From CAYSQW01 sp964433135 (GTDB lineage Bacteria > Acidobacteriota > Aminicenantia > Aminicenantales > Aminicenantaceae), in NCBI GenBank assembly GCA_964433135.1, contig CAYSQW010000039.1, forward strand, positions 1 to 32,100: a stretch of 32,100 nt of DNA. Direction: 5' to 3'. This document shows, in pieces, positions 16,241-24,012 of this stretch. The notes beneath the pieces are model-generated. The model saw nothing but the letters and a program-made list of their open reading frames with translations. It had not been told where the DNA came from and ran no database searches. Position numbers and translations under genes: made by a program. Position 1 is the stretch's first letter; every line of letters begins with the position of its first letter.

Positions 16241-16503
16241 AAATTCAGGCCGAATTAAGTCTTTATCCGTTGAGAATCCGTTCTTATGAAAAAACGATCG
16301 AGGCGTTCATCGAGGATCTCTCTCAATCCGGGATAACCGTTATCCCGGGTGCCATGAGCACCATGATCGCGGGGGAGGAGGATGCGGTATTTCAGTGCAT
16401 ATCGGAGTGCTATCACCGGGCGGCATGTTCCGGAGACGTCGTTCTGAAGGCAACATTTTCAAACGCCTGCCCTGTTTTGAAAGATCATAAGAATACGGAT
16501 TAA
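16237..16503 (+). CDS. thiamine/HMP-binding YkoF-like (MTH1187-type) protein
   Basis: The product has 88 residues. It starts MKIQAELSLYPLR, has IPGAMSTMIAGEED in the middle, and ends with GDVVLKATFSNACPV. This is the small ferredoxin-like fold of the MTH1187/YkoF family, members of which bind thiamine or its hydroxymethylpyrimidine half. ATG 16237 overlaps the methyltransferase stop (ATGA). A longer frame upstream lies inside the methyltransferase gene and is not used. Together with thiN it makes a small thiamine-handling unit. The ligand is inferred from the family and the neighbour. Confidence 0.8.
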   Translation: MKIQAELSLYPLRIRSYEKTIEAFIEDLSQSGITVIPGAMSTMIAGEEDAVFQCISECYHRAACSGDVVLKATFSNACPVLKDHKNTD

Positions 16504-16531
16504 ACCCATTATCGGGCGACGGGAAAAGCGA

Positions 16532-16957
16532 TCATGGATCGAATCCCCCTTCCCCTTCAGCCGCCTCTCCCAACCCGGGACGAACTTTCAGGACGATCTC
16601 CTTGCGGATCTGAACCGTACCCGGCTTCGCGCCTCTCGGTTTGGCTACGTAACGACCGCGTGTACACGAAACGGGAACGATTCCTCCTTCCCGGGCCTTG
16701 CTGTAATACGCGGCAACGGCTGCCGCCCTTTTGAGCGTTCCCCGATCCGGGTCGCGGCCGGGCGGGACCCGCAGGACGACGTGGCTTCCGGGCATCCCAC
16801 GGACATGGAACCAATAATCGTTGGCCTTGGCCAGCTTCATGCTGAGCCAATCGTTGCCGCTGTCGGTGCGGCCCACATAAATCTTCCAATCACCGGGAAG
16901 CGCGTATTCGATCCATCGTACGGCTTGCTTATGTGAAGAAGCTCTTCCCTTATTCAC
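16532..16957 (-). CDS. standalone NFACT-R (DUF814) domain protein
   Basis: The product has 141 residues with almost nothing beyond the domain. It matches the RNA-binding NFACT-R domain of RqcH/FbpA/Tae2 proteins: WKIYVGRTDSGNDWLSMKLA, NDYWFHVRGMPGSHVVLR, AAAVAAYYSKARE and PVSCTRGRYVAKPRGAKPG. Full-length RqcH adds alanine tails to stalled nascent chains; the N-terminal NFACT-N and helical parts are missing here. Standalone versions are known but their role is less clear. The start is GTG 16957 with GAGGTGAGG just upstream. It is convergent with the thiamine unit, ending 28 bp after it. Confidence 0.85.
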   Translation of the reverse strand: MNKGRASSHKQAVRWIEYALPGDWKIYVGRTDSGNDWLSMKLAKANDYWFHVRGMPGSHVVLRVPPGRDPDRGTLKRAAAVAAYYSKAREGGIVPVSCTRGRYVAKPRGAKPGTVQIRKEIVLKVRPGLGEAAEGEGGFDP

Positions 16958-16995
16958 CAGACCTCACCTCATTATGAATTTTTCATCGATACACA

Positions 16996-17370
16996 TTACA
17001 TCTGCTTTATCGCCAATACCTGAAGGACAAGGATGATCGTGAAGGCAACCAGCTGAAAGGCTACAATGGAAAAGAGTTCCCGGTGCTTGATGCCGGCAAC
17101 CAACAGGAACGTCAGCAGGTTGAGACAAATGATCCCGACGGGGAAATAGACGGCGATGCCCGTCAGGGAGATGATATCCATAAAGCTCAACAGATGAATC
17201 GCGCCCACGGCAAAAAGCAATACGCCTCCCTGCAGCGACATCACCCTCACAGAACCGACAAGGATGGAATCATCCGTCGATCGGCTTAATGCCTTTATCG
17301 GTTGTTTTTCCCCAAAAAAGACGTGGAGAAAGCTAATCACGATAACAAGAATCCCCGCCGCTAATTCCAT
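16996..17370 (-). CDS. small four-helix membrane protein of unknown function
   Basis: The product has 124 residues. ATG 17370 is preceded by GGAGGAGGAT; the longer frame upstream lacks hydrophobic continuity and has no better start. Four hydrophobic helices are evident (ELAAGILVIVISFLHVFF; VLLFAVGAIHLLSFM; AVYFPVGIICLNLLTFLLV; FSIVAFQLVAFTIILVLQVL). Charged residues are few and no enzymatic motif is seen. It ends 38 bp upstream of the NFACT-R start on the same strand, so they may be co-transcribed, but no functional link is obvious. Confidence 0.7.
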   Translation of the reverse strand: MELAAGILVIVISFLHVFFGEKQPIKALSRSTDDSILVGSVRVMSLQGGVLLFAVGAIHLLSFMDIISLTGIAVYFPVGIICLNLLTFLLVAGIKHRELFSIVAFQLVAFTIILVLQVLAIKQM

Positions 17371-17831
17371 ATCCTCCTCCTCAGAAAAAGTCACGGCCAT
17401 CCGGTCCCGAGCCGCTCGCGGCCGCTCATCCCTAAACGTCACAAAAAAATGATGCCCCTACGAAGATGCGGCACAAGCAACCCGATCCGGCACGAAATCC
17501 TCCCCTACATTCAATGATTCCGATGTTGATCCCCGCTGTCTTCAGTTCTGAAACTAACAGGATAACAAGGGCCTGTCAATTCCCCGGGATCAACCGGAGG
17601 AATCCGGTCGGATAAAGCACGTTCTTTCCCTTGCTTTTTTCCTGAAAAACTGGATAATGGGTCTTCAGTCCGGCGTTCAATCGATTCATAAGGCACACCC
17701 CGGGAATCCCCTCCGCGCATTCATGAATCACCGACACCGAAAGAAGCGGATCTCCCCGGCTCCTGATATGGGACCGCAGCAATCATTCAATCCGGCGGCA
17801 TCGGCCTGTATAAAAAGATAAAGACGGAAAA
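17371..17831. other. intergenic region upstream of typA
   Basis: This 461-bp stretch separates divergent genes. No conserved protein, RNA gene or strong hairpin is recognised. Short open frames on the minus strand (17,511-17,782) have no family resemblance or convincing ribosome-binding sites. Confidence 0.5.
17786..17814 (+). promoter_or_regulatory. weak promoter candidate for typA
   Basis: TATAAA (17809-17814) lies 17 bp after a poor -35 (TTCAAT, 17786-17791), and 17 bp before the typA ATG. Only the -10 is good. Confidence 0.3.
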
Positions 17832-19640
17832 ATGAAACAGAACAAGCTGAGAAACGTAGCGATCATCGCCCATGTCGATCATGGAAAGACCACCCTTGTC
17901 GACCAGTTGTTTCGGTCCAGCGGGATGTTCCACGAAAACCAGGCCGTGGTTGAAAGACTCATGGACAACATCGATCTCGAGCGGGAGAGGGGCATCACCA
18001 TCACCTCAAAAAACGGGTCCTTCAAGTACCGGGATTTCACGATCAACATCATCGACACTCCGGGTCACGCCGATTTCGGGGGACAGGTGGAGCGGGTTCT
18101 TAAAATGGCCGACGGCGCCCTTTTATTGGTAGACGCCCAGGAAGGCCCCATGCCTCAGACTTACTTTGTTTTGAAAAAGGCGCTGGCCCTGCACCTCCCG
18201 GTCATTGTGGTGATCAACAAAATCGACAAACCCGCCGCCCGGCCCGACTGGACGGTTGATCAGGTATTCGACCTTTTCGTCAAACTGAACGCGCCTGATG
18301 ATCTGCTGGATTTCCCGGTAGTCTACGCATCCGCCCGCGACGGCTATGCGGTGAAAGACCTCAACGACAGCCCTGCTTCCATGGAACCGCTGTGCCGGGA
18401 AATCGTCACACGGATACCTCAACCGGAAGGGGATCCGGGTGCTTCCCTGCAGCTGCTGGTCAGTTCCATCGACTACTCCCCCTACCTGGGGCGAATGGGT
18501 ATCGGAAAAATCACCGCCGGCACGCTGAGGATCCATGACGATATCGCCGTGGCCCGGCTTGACGGGTCGCTCACGGCCGCACGCATCACAAAGATCTACC
18601 GTTTCGAAGGAAACCGCAAAAGCGCCGTCGACGCCGCCGGAACCGGGGAAATCGTGGCCGTGGCCGGAATGGATGATATCACCGTGGGCGTCACCTATAC
18701 CGACCCCGAAAATCCCACTCCACTGCCTCCGTTGGAAATCGATCCCCCCACCATCTCCATGGATTTTATTCCCAACGACTCTCCCTTTTCCGGAAAAGAA
18801 GGCCGTTTTGTCACTTCGCGGCATCTGGGGGAAAGGCTGCACCGGGAAACTCTCGCCGACGTCGCCCTGGGAGTTGAAGAATTGGGGGGACGTACCGGAT
18901 TCAAGGTTTTGGGAAGAGGTGAGCTTCACCTTTCAATACTGATCGAGCGGATGCGGCGCGAGGGCTATGAGTTCCAGGTGACCCGGCCCAGGGTCATCAT
19001 GCGGCGTGAAGGCAATGCTCTTCTGGAACCTTATGAAGAGCTCACCATAGATGTCGAGGAACGGCATATGGGAGCGGTGATCAAACGGCTGGGCGCCCGG
19101 AAAGGCATCATGTGCGAAATGCACCAGGCCGACGGCCTCGGCATGGCACGCCTGGTCTTCAAGATCCCGACCCGCGGTCTATTGGGCTTTCGGCCAGAGT
19201 TTATGACCCTCACCAAAGGCATGGGGATCATGAACTACGTGTTCCGTGAATACGGACCGCATGCCGGCGATATTCGCAACCGGAAAAACGGCGTGCTGGT
19301 CGTCAAGCAGAACTGCGCCACGATCGCATATGCCTTATTCAATCTCCAGGAGCGCGGCCGGCTGTTCTTCGGACCGGGCGTTCCCGTATATGCCGGTCAG
19401 ATCTTGGGAGAGCACTGCCGTGAAAACGACCTGGTCGTCAATCCGTCCAAAGGGAAAAAGCTGACGAACATGCGCGCGGCCGGCTCGGACGAAACCGTGA
19501 TTCTCAACAGCCCGCTGGAGATGCGCCTGGAAGAATGCATGTCCTACATCAATGATGACGAGCTGGTGGAAATCACCCCCCAGGCGATACGCTTGAGAAA
19601 AGCACCGGATCTTCACCGTTCTCATGCCCAGCCGGCATGA
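17832..19640 (+). CDS. ribosome-associated GTPase TypA/BipA
   Basis: The product has 602 residues, the usual length for TypA/BipA, a translational GTPase related to EF-G that aids 50S subunit assembly and stress adaptation. G motifs are complete: AHVDHGKTT (13-21), RGITI switch I (53-57), DTPGH (75-79), NKID (129-132), and an SAR-type G5. These are followed by domain II, the domain III/V alpha-beta folds, and the family-specific C-terminal domain with NPSKGKKLTNMRAAG, which binds the ribosome. The ribosome-binding site is weak (GACGGAAAA). It appears monocistronic, flanked by intergenic regions of about 400 bp on each side. Nothing looks damaged. Confidence 0.95.
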   Translation: MKQNKLRNVAIIAHVDHGKTTLVDQLFRSSGMFHENQAVVERLMDNIDLERERGITITSKNGSFKYRDFTINIIDTPGHADFGGQVERVLKMADGALLLVDAQEGPMPQTYFVLKKALALHLPVIVVINKIDKPAARPDWTVDQVFDLFVKLNAPDDLLDFPVVYASARDGYAVKDLNDSPASMEPLCREIVTRIPQPEGDPGASLQLLVSSIDYSPYLGRMGIGKITAGTLRIHDDIAVARLDGSLTAARITKIYRFEGNRKSAVDAAGTGEIVAVAGMDDITVGVTYTDPENPTPLPPLEIDPPTISMDFIPNDSPFSGKEGRFVTSRHLGERLHRETLADVALGVEELGGRTGFKVLGRGELHLSILIERMRREGYEFQVTRPRVIMRREGNALLEPYEELTIDVEERHMGAVIKRLGARKGIMCEMHQADGLGMARLVFKIPTRGLLGFRPEFMTLTKGMGIMNYVFREYGPHAGDIRNRKNGVLVVKQNCATIAYALFNLQERGRLFFGPGVPVYAGQILGEHCRENDLVVNPSKGKKLTNMRAAGSDETVILNSPLEMRLEECMSYINDDELVEITPQAIRLRKAPDLHRSHAQPA

Positions 19641-20036
19641 AGCTCATCCTGGAAATTTCATACAAACCGCTCTCCCACGTTTTGTGATTTAGCTTTCCTG
19701 ACAGAATTCCTGGTTCAGCCGCAATAAACACAGTTCGTCAATAGGATTCCCTTCCGACTGGCCTTATCCGTCAGGTGCCGGGACTTACTCAACCGTTCGC
19801 GTATGCCCCGGAAAAAAGTCAGCCGCTGTTCTGAATTATCCTGGTTTTTTACGGCACTCCCCCGGACCCAGATTATTCTTCCCGGATATTCTCAGCAAAC
19901 CGCCGTCGGAACACCATGACTCGCATCCGGACATCAGCTGTCCCGAAACAGACAGGATGACGGTTGAAAACAACCATTTTCCCATAGATCGTATGGGCAT
20001 AATAATTGCTCTATTATTCGTTGGGAGACCAAATAC
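19641..20036. other. intergenic region with no gene recognised
   Basis: This 396-bp stretch follows typA. Apart from a sigma-54-like element and a ribosome-binding site at its right end, I see no gene, tRNA or clear terminator. Confidence 0.5.
19995..20010 (+). promoter_or_regulatory. sigma-54-like promoter of the permease remnant
   Basis: GGGCATAATAATTGCT keeps the invariant -24 GG (19996-19997) and -12 GC (20008-20009) at the required 12-bp offset, followed by T as in TTGCT. The TGGCACG half is imperfect. A start near 20,020 would leave a very short leader before GGGAG (20023-20027) and ATG 20037. Confidence 0.45.
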
Positions 20037-21835
20037 ATGATCAGACACTATATCCTTTCCACTTTTAGAATCATCAAAAGGAACAAGGGATACTCGTTTA
20101 TCAACATTGCGGGTTTGGTCTTGGGACTCACCTTTTTTTCCTGATCTCTCTCTATATTCGGTTCGAATTGAGTTTTGACAGGTATCACGAAAATGCGCAA
20201 CGGATTTTCAGAATCGCCCGCAAACTCCCCGAAGGACACACCCATGGAGGAAAAACCGAAGCCGCCAGCATGATCCCCGCGGTGGGCCCGGCGCTGGTCG
20301 AGGACTATCCGGAAGTCGTTTCCCAGGTTCGGTTGGTGAGGAGACGCGACCTCCTTCTCAAACAAGGCCGGAACGGTTATCTGGAACCTGAAGTGTTTTT
20401 CGTCGAACCCGACATCTTCAAGGTATTCACGCTGCCGCTGGTACAGGGAAACTGGCGGGATGCTCTGTCGGATCCGGACTCCATCATCCTATCCCAAAGC
20501 GCGGTGGTCAAATATTTCGGAGAAGAGAATCCTTTGGGAAAAACCATCCGGTTCGATCAGTCCCGCGATTTGAAGGTGACGGGCATTCTTCGGGACATGC
20601 CGCAGAATTCCCACTTCATCATGGATGTCATCATTCCTTTTGAAACCCTGATCGCTTCCACGCAGTGGGACCTCACCTCGTGGAGCTCGAACTTTTGCAG
20701 CACATACATCCTGCTGGGAGAAGGCGTGGATCCCAAGGAATTGGGAAAAAAGCTCCCCGCACTTTATCAAAAACATGCCGAAACCGAAGCCAAACCGGGC
20801 GGCTACCTCTACTGTCAGCCCTTTCTCCAAGCGCTTGTGGACATCCATCTGCACTCTGATCTGGATGGAGAATTCTCTCCGAATAATTCCGTCTCCAATA
20901 TCTATATATTCTCCAGTATAGCCTTCCTGATCCTGCTGCTGGCCTGCATCAATTACACGAGTCTGGCAACGGCCCGGTTCACACTGCGGGGAAAAGAGGT
21001 GGGAATCCGAAAGACCGCGGGGGCTCAGCGGTCGCAGCTCATCACGCAATTTTTGGGAGAGTCCCTTTTAATCACCGTGATCGCATGCCTGCTCTCCATG
21101 GCTTTCGTTCAACTGTTCCTTCCGGTATTCAACGACCTGGTGGATGCTCTGGGCTGGGAAGCTCCCCTGGGAAGAGAATTCACCTACTGGAGAGGCGAAA
21201 CAGGCCGAGTCACCGGTGTCGTCAAGGATTTCAACCTGCACTCCCTGCATAAAAACATCGAACCCATGTATCTTTATTATCACCGGAACCCATGGTCGAC
21301 CAACTACCTTTCAGTGAAAATCCGGGGAGGGAACATTCCCGAAACCCTGGCTTTTCTGAGAAGCCGCATGAAAATATTCTCTCCCGAGTATCCGCTCGAT
21401 TACAGTTTTTTCGACGACATATTCGATCAGAGCTACCGGTCGGAGCAGCGGTTAAGCAAAATGTTCCACATCTTTGGGCTCCTGGCCGTCGGCATCGCCT
21501 GTCTGGGTCTCTTCGGGCTGGCCGCTTTTTCGACCGAACAGCGTTCCAAGGAAGTTGGGATCAGGAAGGTATTGGGCGCTTCCACAGGAAGTATCTTTAT
21601 CCTGCTGTCCAAAAGTTTCTTCAAATGGGTGTTTCTGTCCAACTTGATCGCATGGCCCATCGGTTATCTGGCCATGCGCACCTGGCTTCTCAATTTTGCC
21701 TACCGGACACCCATGTCGCTCTGGATCTTTTTCCTGACCGCCGCGGCCGCTCTTGTCGTCGCCCTGTTCACGGTTATGTTTCAGACAATGAAAGCCTCGA
21801 TGACCGATCCCATCGAATCCCTTGGCTTCGAATGA
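20037..21835 (+). pseudogene. FtsX/MacB-type permease, frameshifted and centre-deleted
   Basis: ATG 20037 (MIRHYILSTFRIIKRNKGYSF) opens a prefix-less permease core. The frame stops at TGA 20142 just after a run of seven T (20133-20139). Adding one T joins it to the long frame ending at 21835 (LISLYIRFELSFDRYH onward). The repaired product would be about 599 residues, against roughly 790 for an intact core. The missing part lies near 21,140-21,165, where the middle bundle (LPVFNDLVD) runs straight into ALGWEAPLG, a motif normally about 190 residues further on. The C-terminal bundle (ACLGLFGLAAF, KEVGIRKVLGA) and the ending SLGFE are intact. It has no padR partner and lies behind a sigma-54-like element. 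The frameshift could be an assembly error; the internal deletion could not be explained that way as easily. Confidence 0.8.
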
Positions 21836-21863
21836 TCCGAATCCGGCCGCCTCAGGTAGATCA

Positions 21864-22334
21864 CTAGCACCGGAGAGCGTCGACAGGGTTGGCCAAGGCC
21901 GCCCGCAGGGTCTGACTCCCGACGGTGAGAAAAGCGATGATTAAAGCCGAAAAAGAGGCCAGGCTCAGAAGCCCCAGACAGGCGATAATAACAGCCAGGC
22001 CGGAAAACAAACCAAAAATGTCGATCAGGGAAAACCACCGATTTTTGATCATATTACGGAGGGCGATAACGACATAATTTCTGAACATGGATAAATTCCA
22101 GTACATTCTATTCATAAGAAAACCGGGGAGGGAACGAAAGACCTGAGCCCAATACCAAAGACGGGACGCTTTCGGTCCGTTTTCTTCGAAAACGACGCGG
22201 TACACCTCTTCGAAGTCTCCAAGGTGTGTGAACCGGTCTCCGTCCGTATGCATGATTTCCAGCAGCTTCTCCGCCGCACGGGGAGGATCGGGTACTTTCA
22301 CATCGCGAATCATCCTTCGGAAATTCCGGTTCAT
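21864..22334 (-). pseudogene. permease-prefix permease reduced to its two ends
   Basis: The frame is open for 156 residues but makes no complete permease. Residues 1-82 are a good prefix domain (LGDFEEVYRVVFEENG; LWYWAQVFRSLP) and 83-108 the beginning of the core (MFRNYVVIALRN, SLIDIFGL). Near 22,010 the sequence jumps to a C-terminal helix (SGLAVIIACLGLLSLASFSA), and near 21,944 to the last helix (LIIAFLTVGSQTLRAALANP). It ends VDALRC instead of the normal LRYE. About 700 residues have been lost in two in-frame deletions. ATG 22334 still overlaps the padR stop (ATGA). Whether the small prefix protein is made is unknown. Confidence 0.82.
22086..22099 (-). promoter_or_regulatory. possible internal translation start at the permease core (remnant)
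   Basis: GGAA (22096-22099 on the minus strand), then 7 nt, then ATG at 22088, codon 83. This is the same position relative to the core as in the three intact paralogues, but the purine tract is weaker. Confidence 0.3.
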
Positions 22335-22663
22335 GTCTTTTCTCCTTCCATCTCAAGAGAAGGCGCCGTGGCCCACATGGTCTGCTGGATCTGACGCATC
22401 TCCAACAGCGCCTGTTTGCCGCGGTGCGTCAATCGATAGATCCGTTTGCTGCGGCCCCCGCGGACGCTAACGGGATCCGTCAGGAAAGAGGAAAGCAGTC
22501 CCTTGCGCTCCAATCGTTCCAACGGATCGTAGATCGATCCGAAAGACCATTTTTTCCCGGTGACGACCATGAGTTCCTTTCGGATGGGAACACAGTAAGC
22601 TTCTTCCTGCAGCTTCCATACAGCCAGCAAGACCATTTCTTCCGAACGTGAGAGAAGTTTCAT
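22331..22663 (-). CDS. PadR-family transcriptional regulator
   Basis: The product has 110 residues: MKLLSRSEEMVLLAVWKLQ, AYCVPIRKEL, the wing-region SFGSIYDPLERLERKGLL, GGRSKRIYRLTHRG and a C-terminal helix with QQTMWATAP. ATG 22663 follows an AAGGGGG tract; the 11-residue upstream extension lacks a site. The gene is intact although the permease it is coupled to has collapsed, so it either still regulates something or the deletion is recent. The palindrome-like site at 22,714-22,728 and a TTGACA promoter lie upstream. Confidence 0.9.
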   Translation of the reverse strand: MKLLSRSEEMVLLAVWKLQEEAYCVPIRKELMVVTGKKWSFGSIYDPLERLERKGLLSSFLTDPVSVRGGRSKRIYRLTHRGKQALLEMRQIQQTMWATAPSLEMEGEKT

Positions 22664-22713
22664 GTCGCCCCCTTCATCGCAGCAATTGCGATCCATGAAA
22701 ATCGTGAAATTAC

Positions 22714-22728
22714 TTTCATATATTGGAA
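22714..22728. promoter_or_regulatory. PadR operator candidate C
   Basis: TTTCATATATTGGAA matches site A2 (TTTCATATATTTAGAA) except for one base of spacing and one substitution, and shares TATATTGGA with site B. It lies about 50 bp upstream of the padR start and overlaps the likely -10 region. Confidence 0.5.
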
Positions 22729-22748
22729 CATATTGTCAGCCCTGTCAA
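22718..22748 (-). promoter_or_regulatory. likely promoter of the padR gene at 22,331-22,663
   Basis: A perfect TTGACA on the minus strand (22743-22748) is followed 17-19 bp later by an AT-rich -10 (AATATA/ATATAT) inside operator candidate C. Confidence 0.4.
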
Positions 22749-22893
22749 ACGATTTGTTTCGAAAGTTGAAAATTATCGATCGAAACGGCTTCACCCTGCA
22801 TTTTCACACAGGCTGCATGAGATACGCCCTCTCCGGATTCCAAATCGAATTTTCAACCGTTCGACAGGGATCCACGGATCAGGCAATCAACAA

Positions 22894-22922
22894 TTCGATT
22901 GAAAAAATGCTTTATATATAAT
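22894..22922 (+). promoter_or_regulatory. possible promoter of the E2-type protein gene
   Basis: A perfect TATAAT (22917-22922) lies 37 bp before ATG 22959. The -35 at 17-bp spacing (TTCGAT) is poor. Confidence 0.35.
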
Positions 22923-22958
22923 AAATACAATGTCGACGCAACCAACCGAGGAGAGAAC

Positions 22959-23843
22959 ATGCCAAAACGTCCGGACGCCACTCTCGTCAAGGAAATCACC
23001 AAATTTCATGAATTCGAATTTCACATCATGCGGGGGAGGAATGAATCCTCCATCCACTTCGATCTGGAGATCGATCTGCGCAACACCTTGGCCTATCTGG
23101 ATAAAGTGAACACCGGCACGGAGAAGAAAAAGCTCACCCTCTTCCATATCATCCTGTGCACCTGTGTTCGCACCATAGCCCTGCGCCCCAAATTGAACCG
23201 GTTCGTCAGCAACCGGCGCCTCTGGCAGCGGAATCAGATCATCCTCTCCTTCGTGGTGAAAAAACAATTGGACGAAAATGCCGAATCCACGAATGCCATG
23301 ATTTCTTTTTCACCTTACGAAACCCTGGAGACCATATCGAAAAAGATCGACGACCATCTCCTACGGGCCAGGGAATCCTCCAACGAAGGGGATAAACAGA
23401 TCGAGTTTTTTTCCAGACTGCCGCGTTTTATCATTCGTTTCGTGTTTTGGTTTGTGCGCTGGGCGGATGAACACAATATCGTACTGCATTCGATCACCAA
23501 GGATATGCCGATGTGGTCGACGGCGTTCCTTGCCAACCTTGGAAGCATCGGGCTCCCTTCCGTCTATCATCACTTGTTCGAATTAGGAAATATCGGTTTC
23601 TTCCTCGCGATCGGGAAAATTGAAAAGAAACTTTTTGTAGACCAAGAAACCGGCGATATTTCTCCCGGGGAAGGCGTCAACATCGGGATCAACCTAGATG
23701 ACCGCATCTCGGAGGGCATCTATCTCTCGAAAACCGTCAAATATCTGAAAAGATTCATAGAAAACCCTCAACTGCTCGAGATCCCGCCCGAACTCACCAA
23801 AGAACAACTGGCCACGCTCAATCTTAAAACCCTGAATCCATAG
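22959..23843 (+). CDS. standalone E2/CAT-fold acyltransferase-like protein with altered active site
   Basis: The product has 294 residues. It resembles only the catalytic domain of 2-oxoacid dehydrogenase E2 components (chloramphenicol acetyltransferase fold): SSIHFDLEIDL, LTLFHIILCTCVRTIALRPKLNRF-type helix, LANLGSIGLPSVYHH and GKIEKKL. No lipoyl or E1/E3-binding domain is present, nor any E1 or E3 neighbour. The C-terminal motif that normally reads DHRxxDG is DDRISEG (247-253), so the catalytic histidine is aspartate (D248) and the following aspartate is glutamate (E252). It may have lost or changed its activity. ATG 22959 was chosen for the GAGGAGAG just upstream; the 20-residue extension lacks such a site. 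Confidence 0.78.
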   Translation: MPKRPDATLVKEITKFHEFEFHIMRGRNESSIHFDLEIDLRNTLAYLDKVNTGTEKKKLTLFHIILCTCVRTIALRPKLNRFVSNRRLWQRNQIILSFVVKKQLDENAESTNAMISFSPYETLETISKKIDDHLLRARESSNEGDKQIEFFSRLPRFIIRFVFWFVRWADEHNIVLHSITKDMPMWSTAFLANLGSIGLPSVYHHLFELGNIGFFLAIGKIEKKLFVDQETGDISPGEGVNIGINLDDRISEGIYLSKTVKYLKRFIENPQLLEIPPELTKEQLATLNLKTLNP

Positions 23844-23900
23844 ATCGCCCGCCCGTGCGTTCCGGATAATCATCGAGATTTTTTTCGGAGGCGGGATATC

Positions 23901-23939
23901 ATGTTTTCACCCGAGGAAGCCAGGGAGAGAAGGCCTTAA
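23901..23939 (+). CDS. tiny open frame, 12 codons, doubtful
   Basis: ATG 23901 follows GGAGG with 9-nt spacing and encodes MFSPEEARERRP before TAA. The ribosome-binding site is good but the peptide matches nothing I know. It may be a leader-like frame before the esterase gene, or the remains of a lost gene start. Low confidence. Confidence 0.15.
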   Translation: MFSPEEARERRP

Positions 23940-24012
23940 GGATTGCGGCCGATCATAGGCACCGGCCTCCGTCAAATACGGAAGATGAACTCCATGAAAA
24001 GGAGAACGGGTT

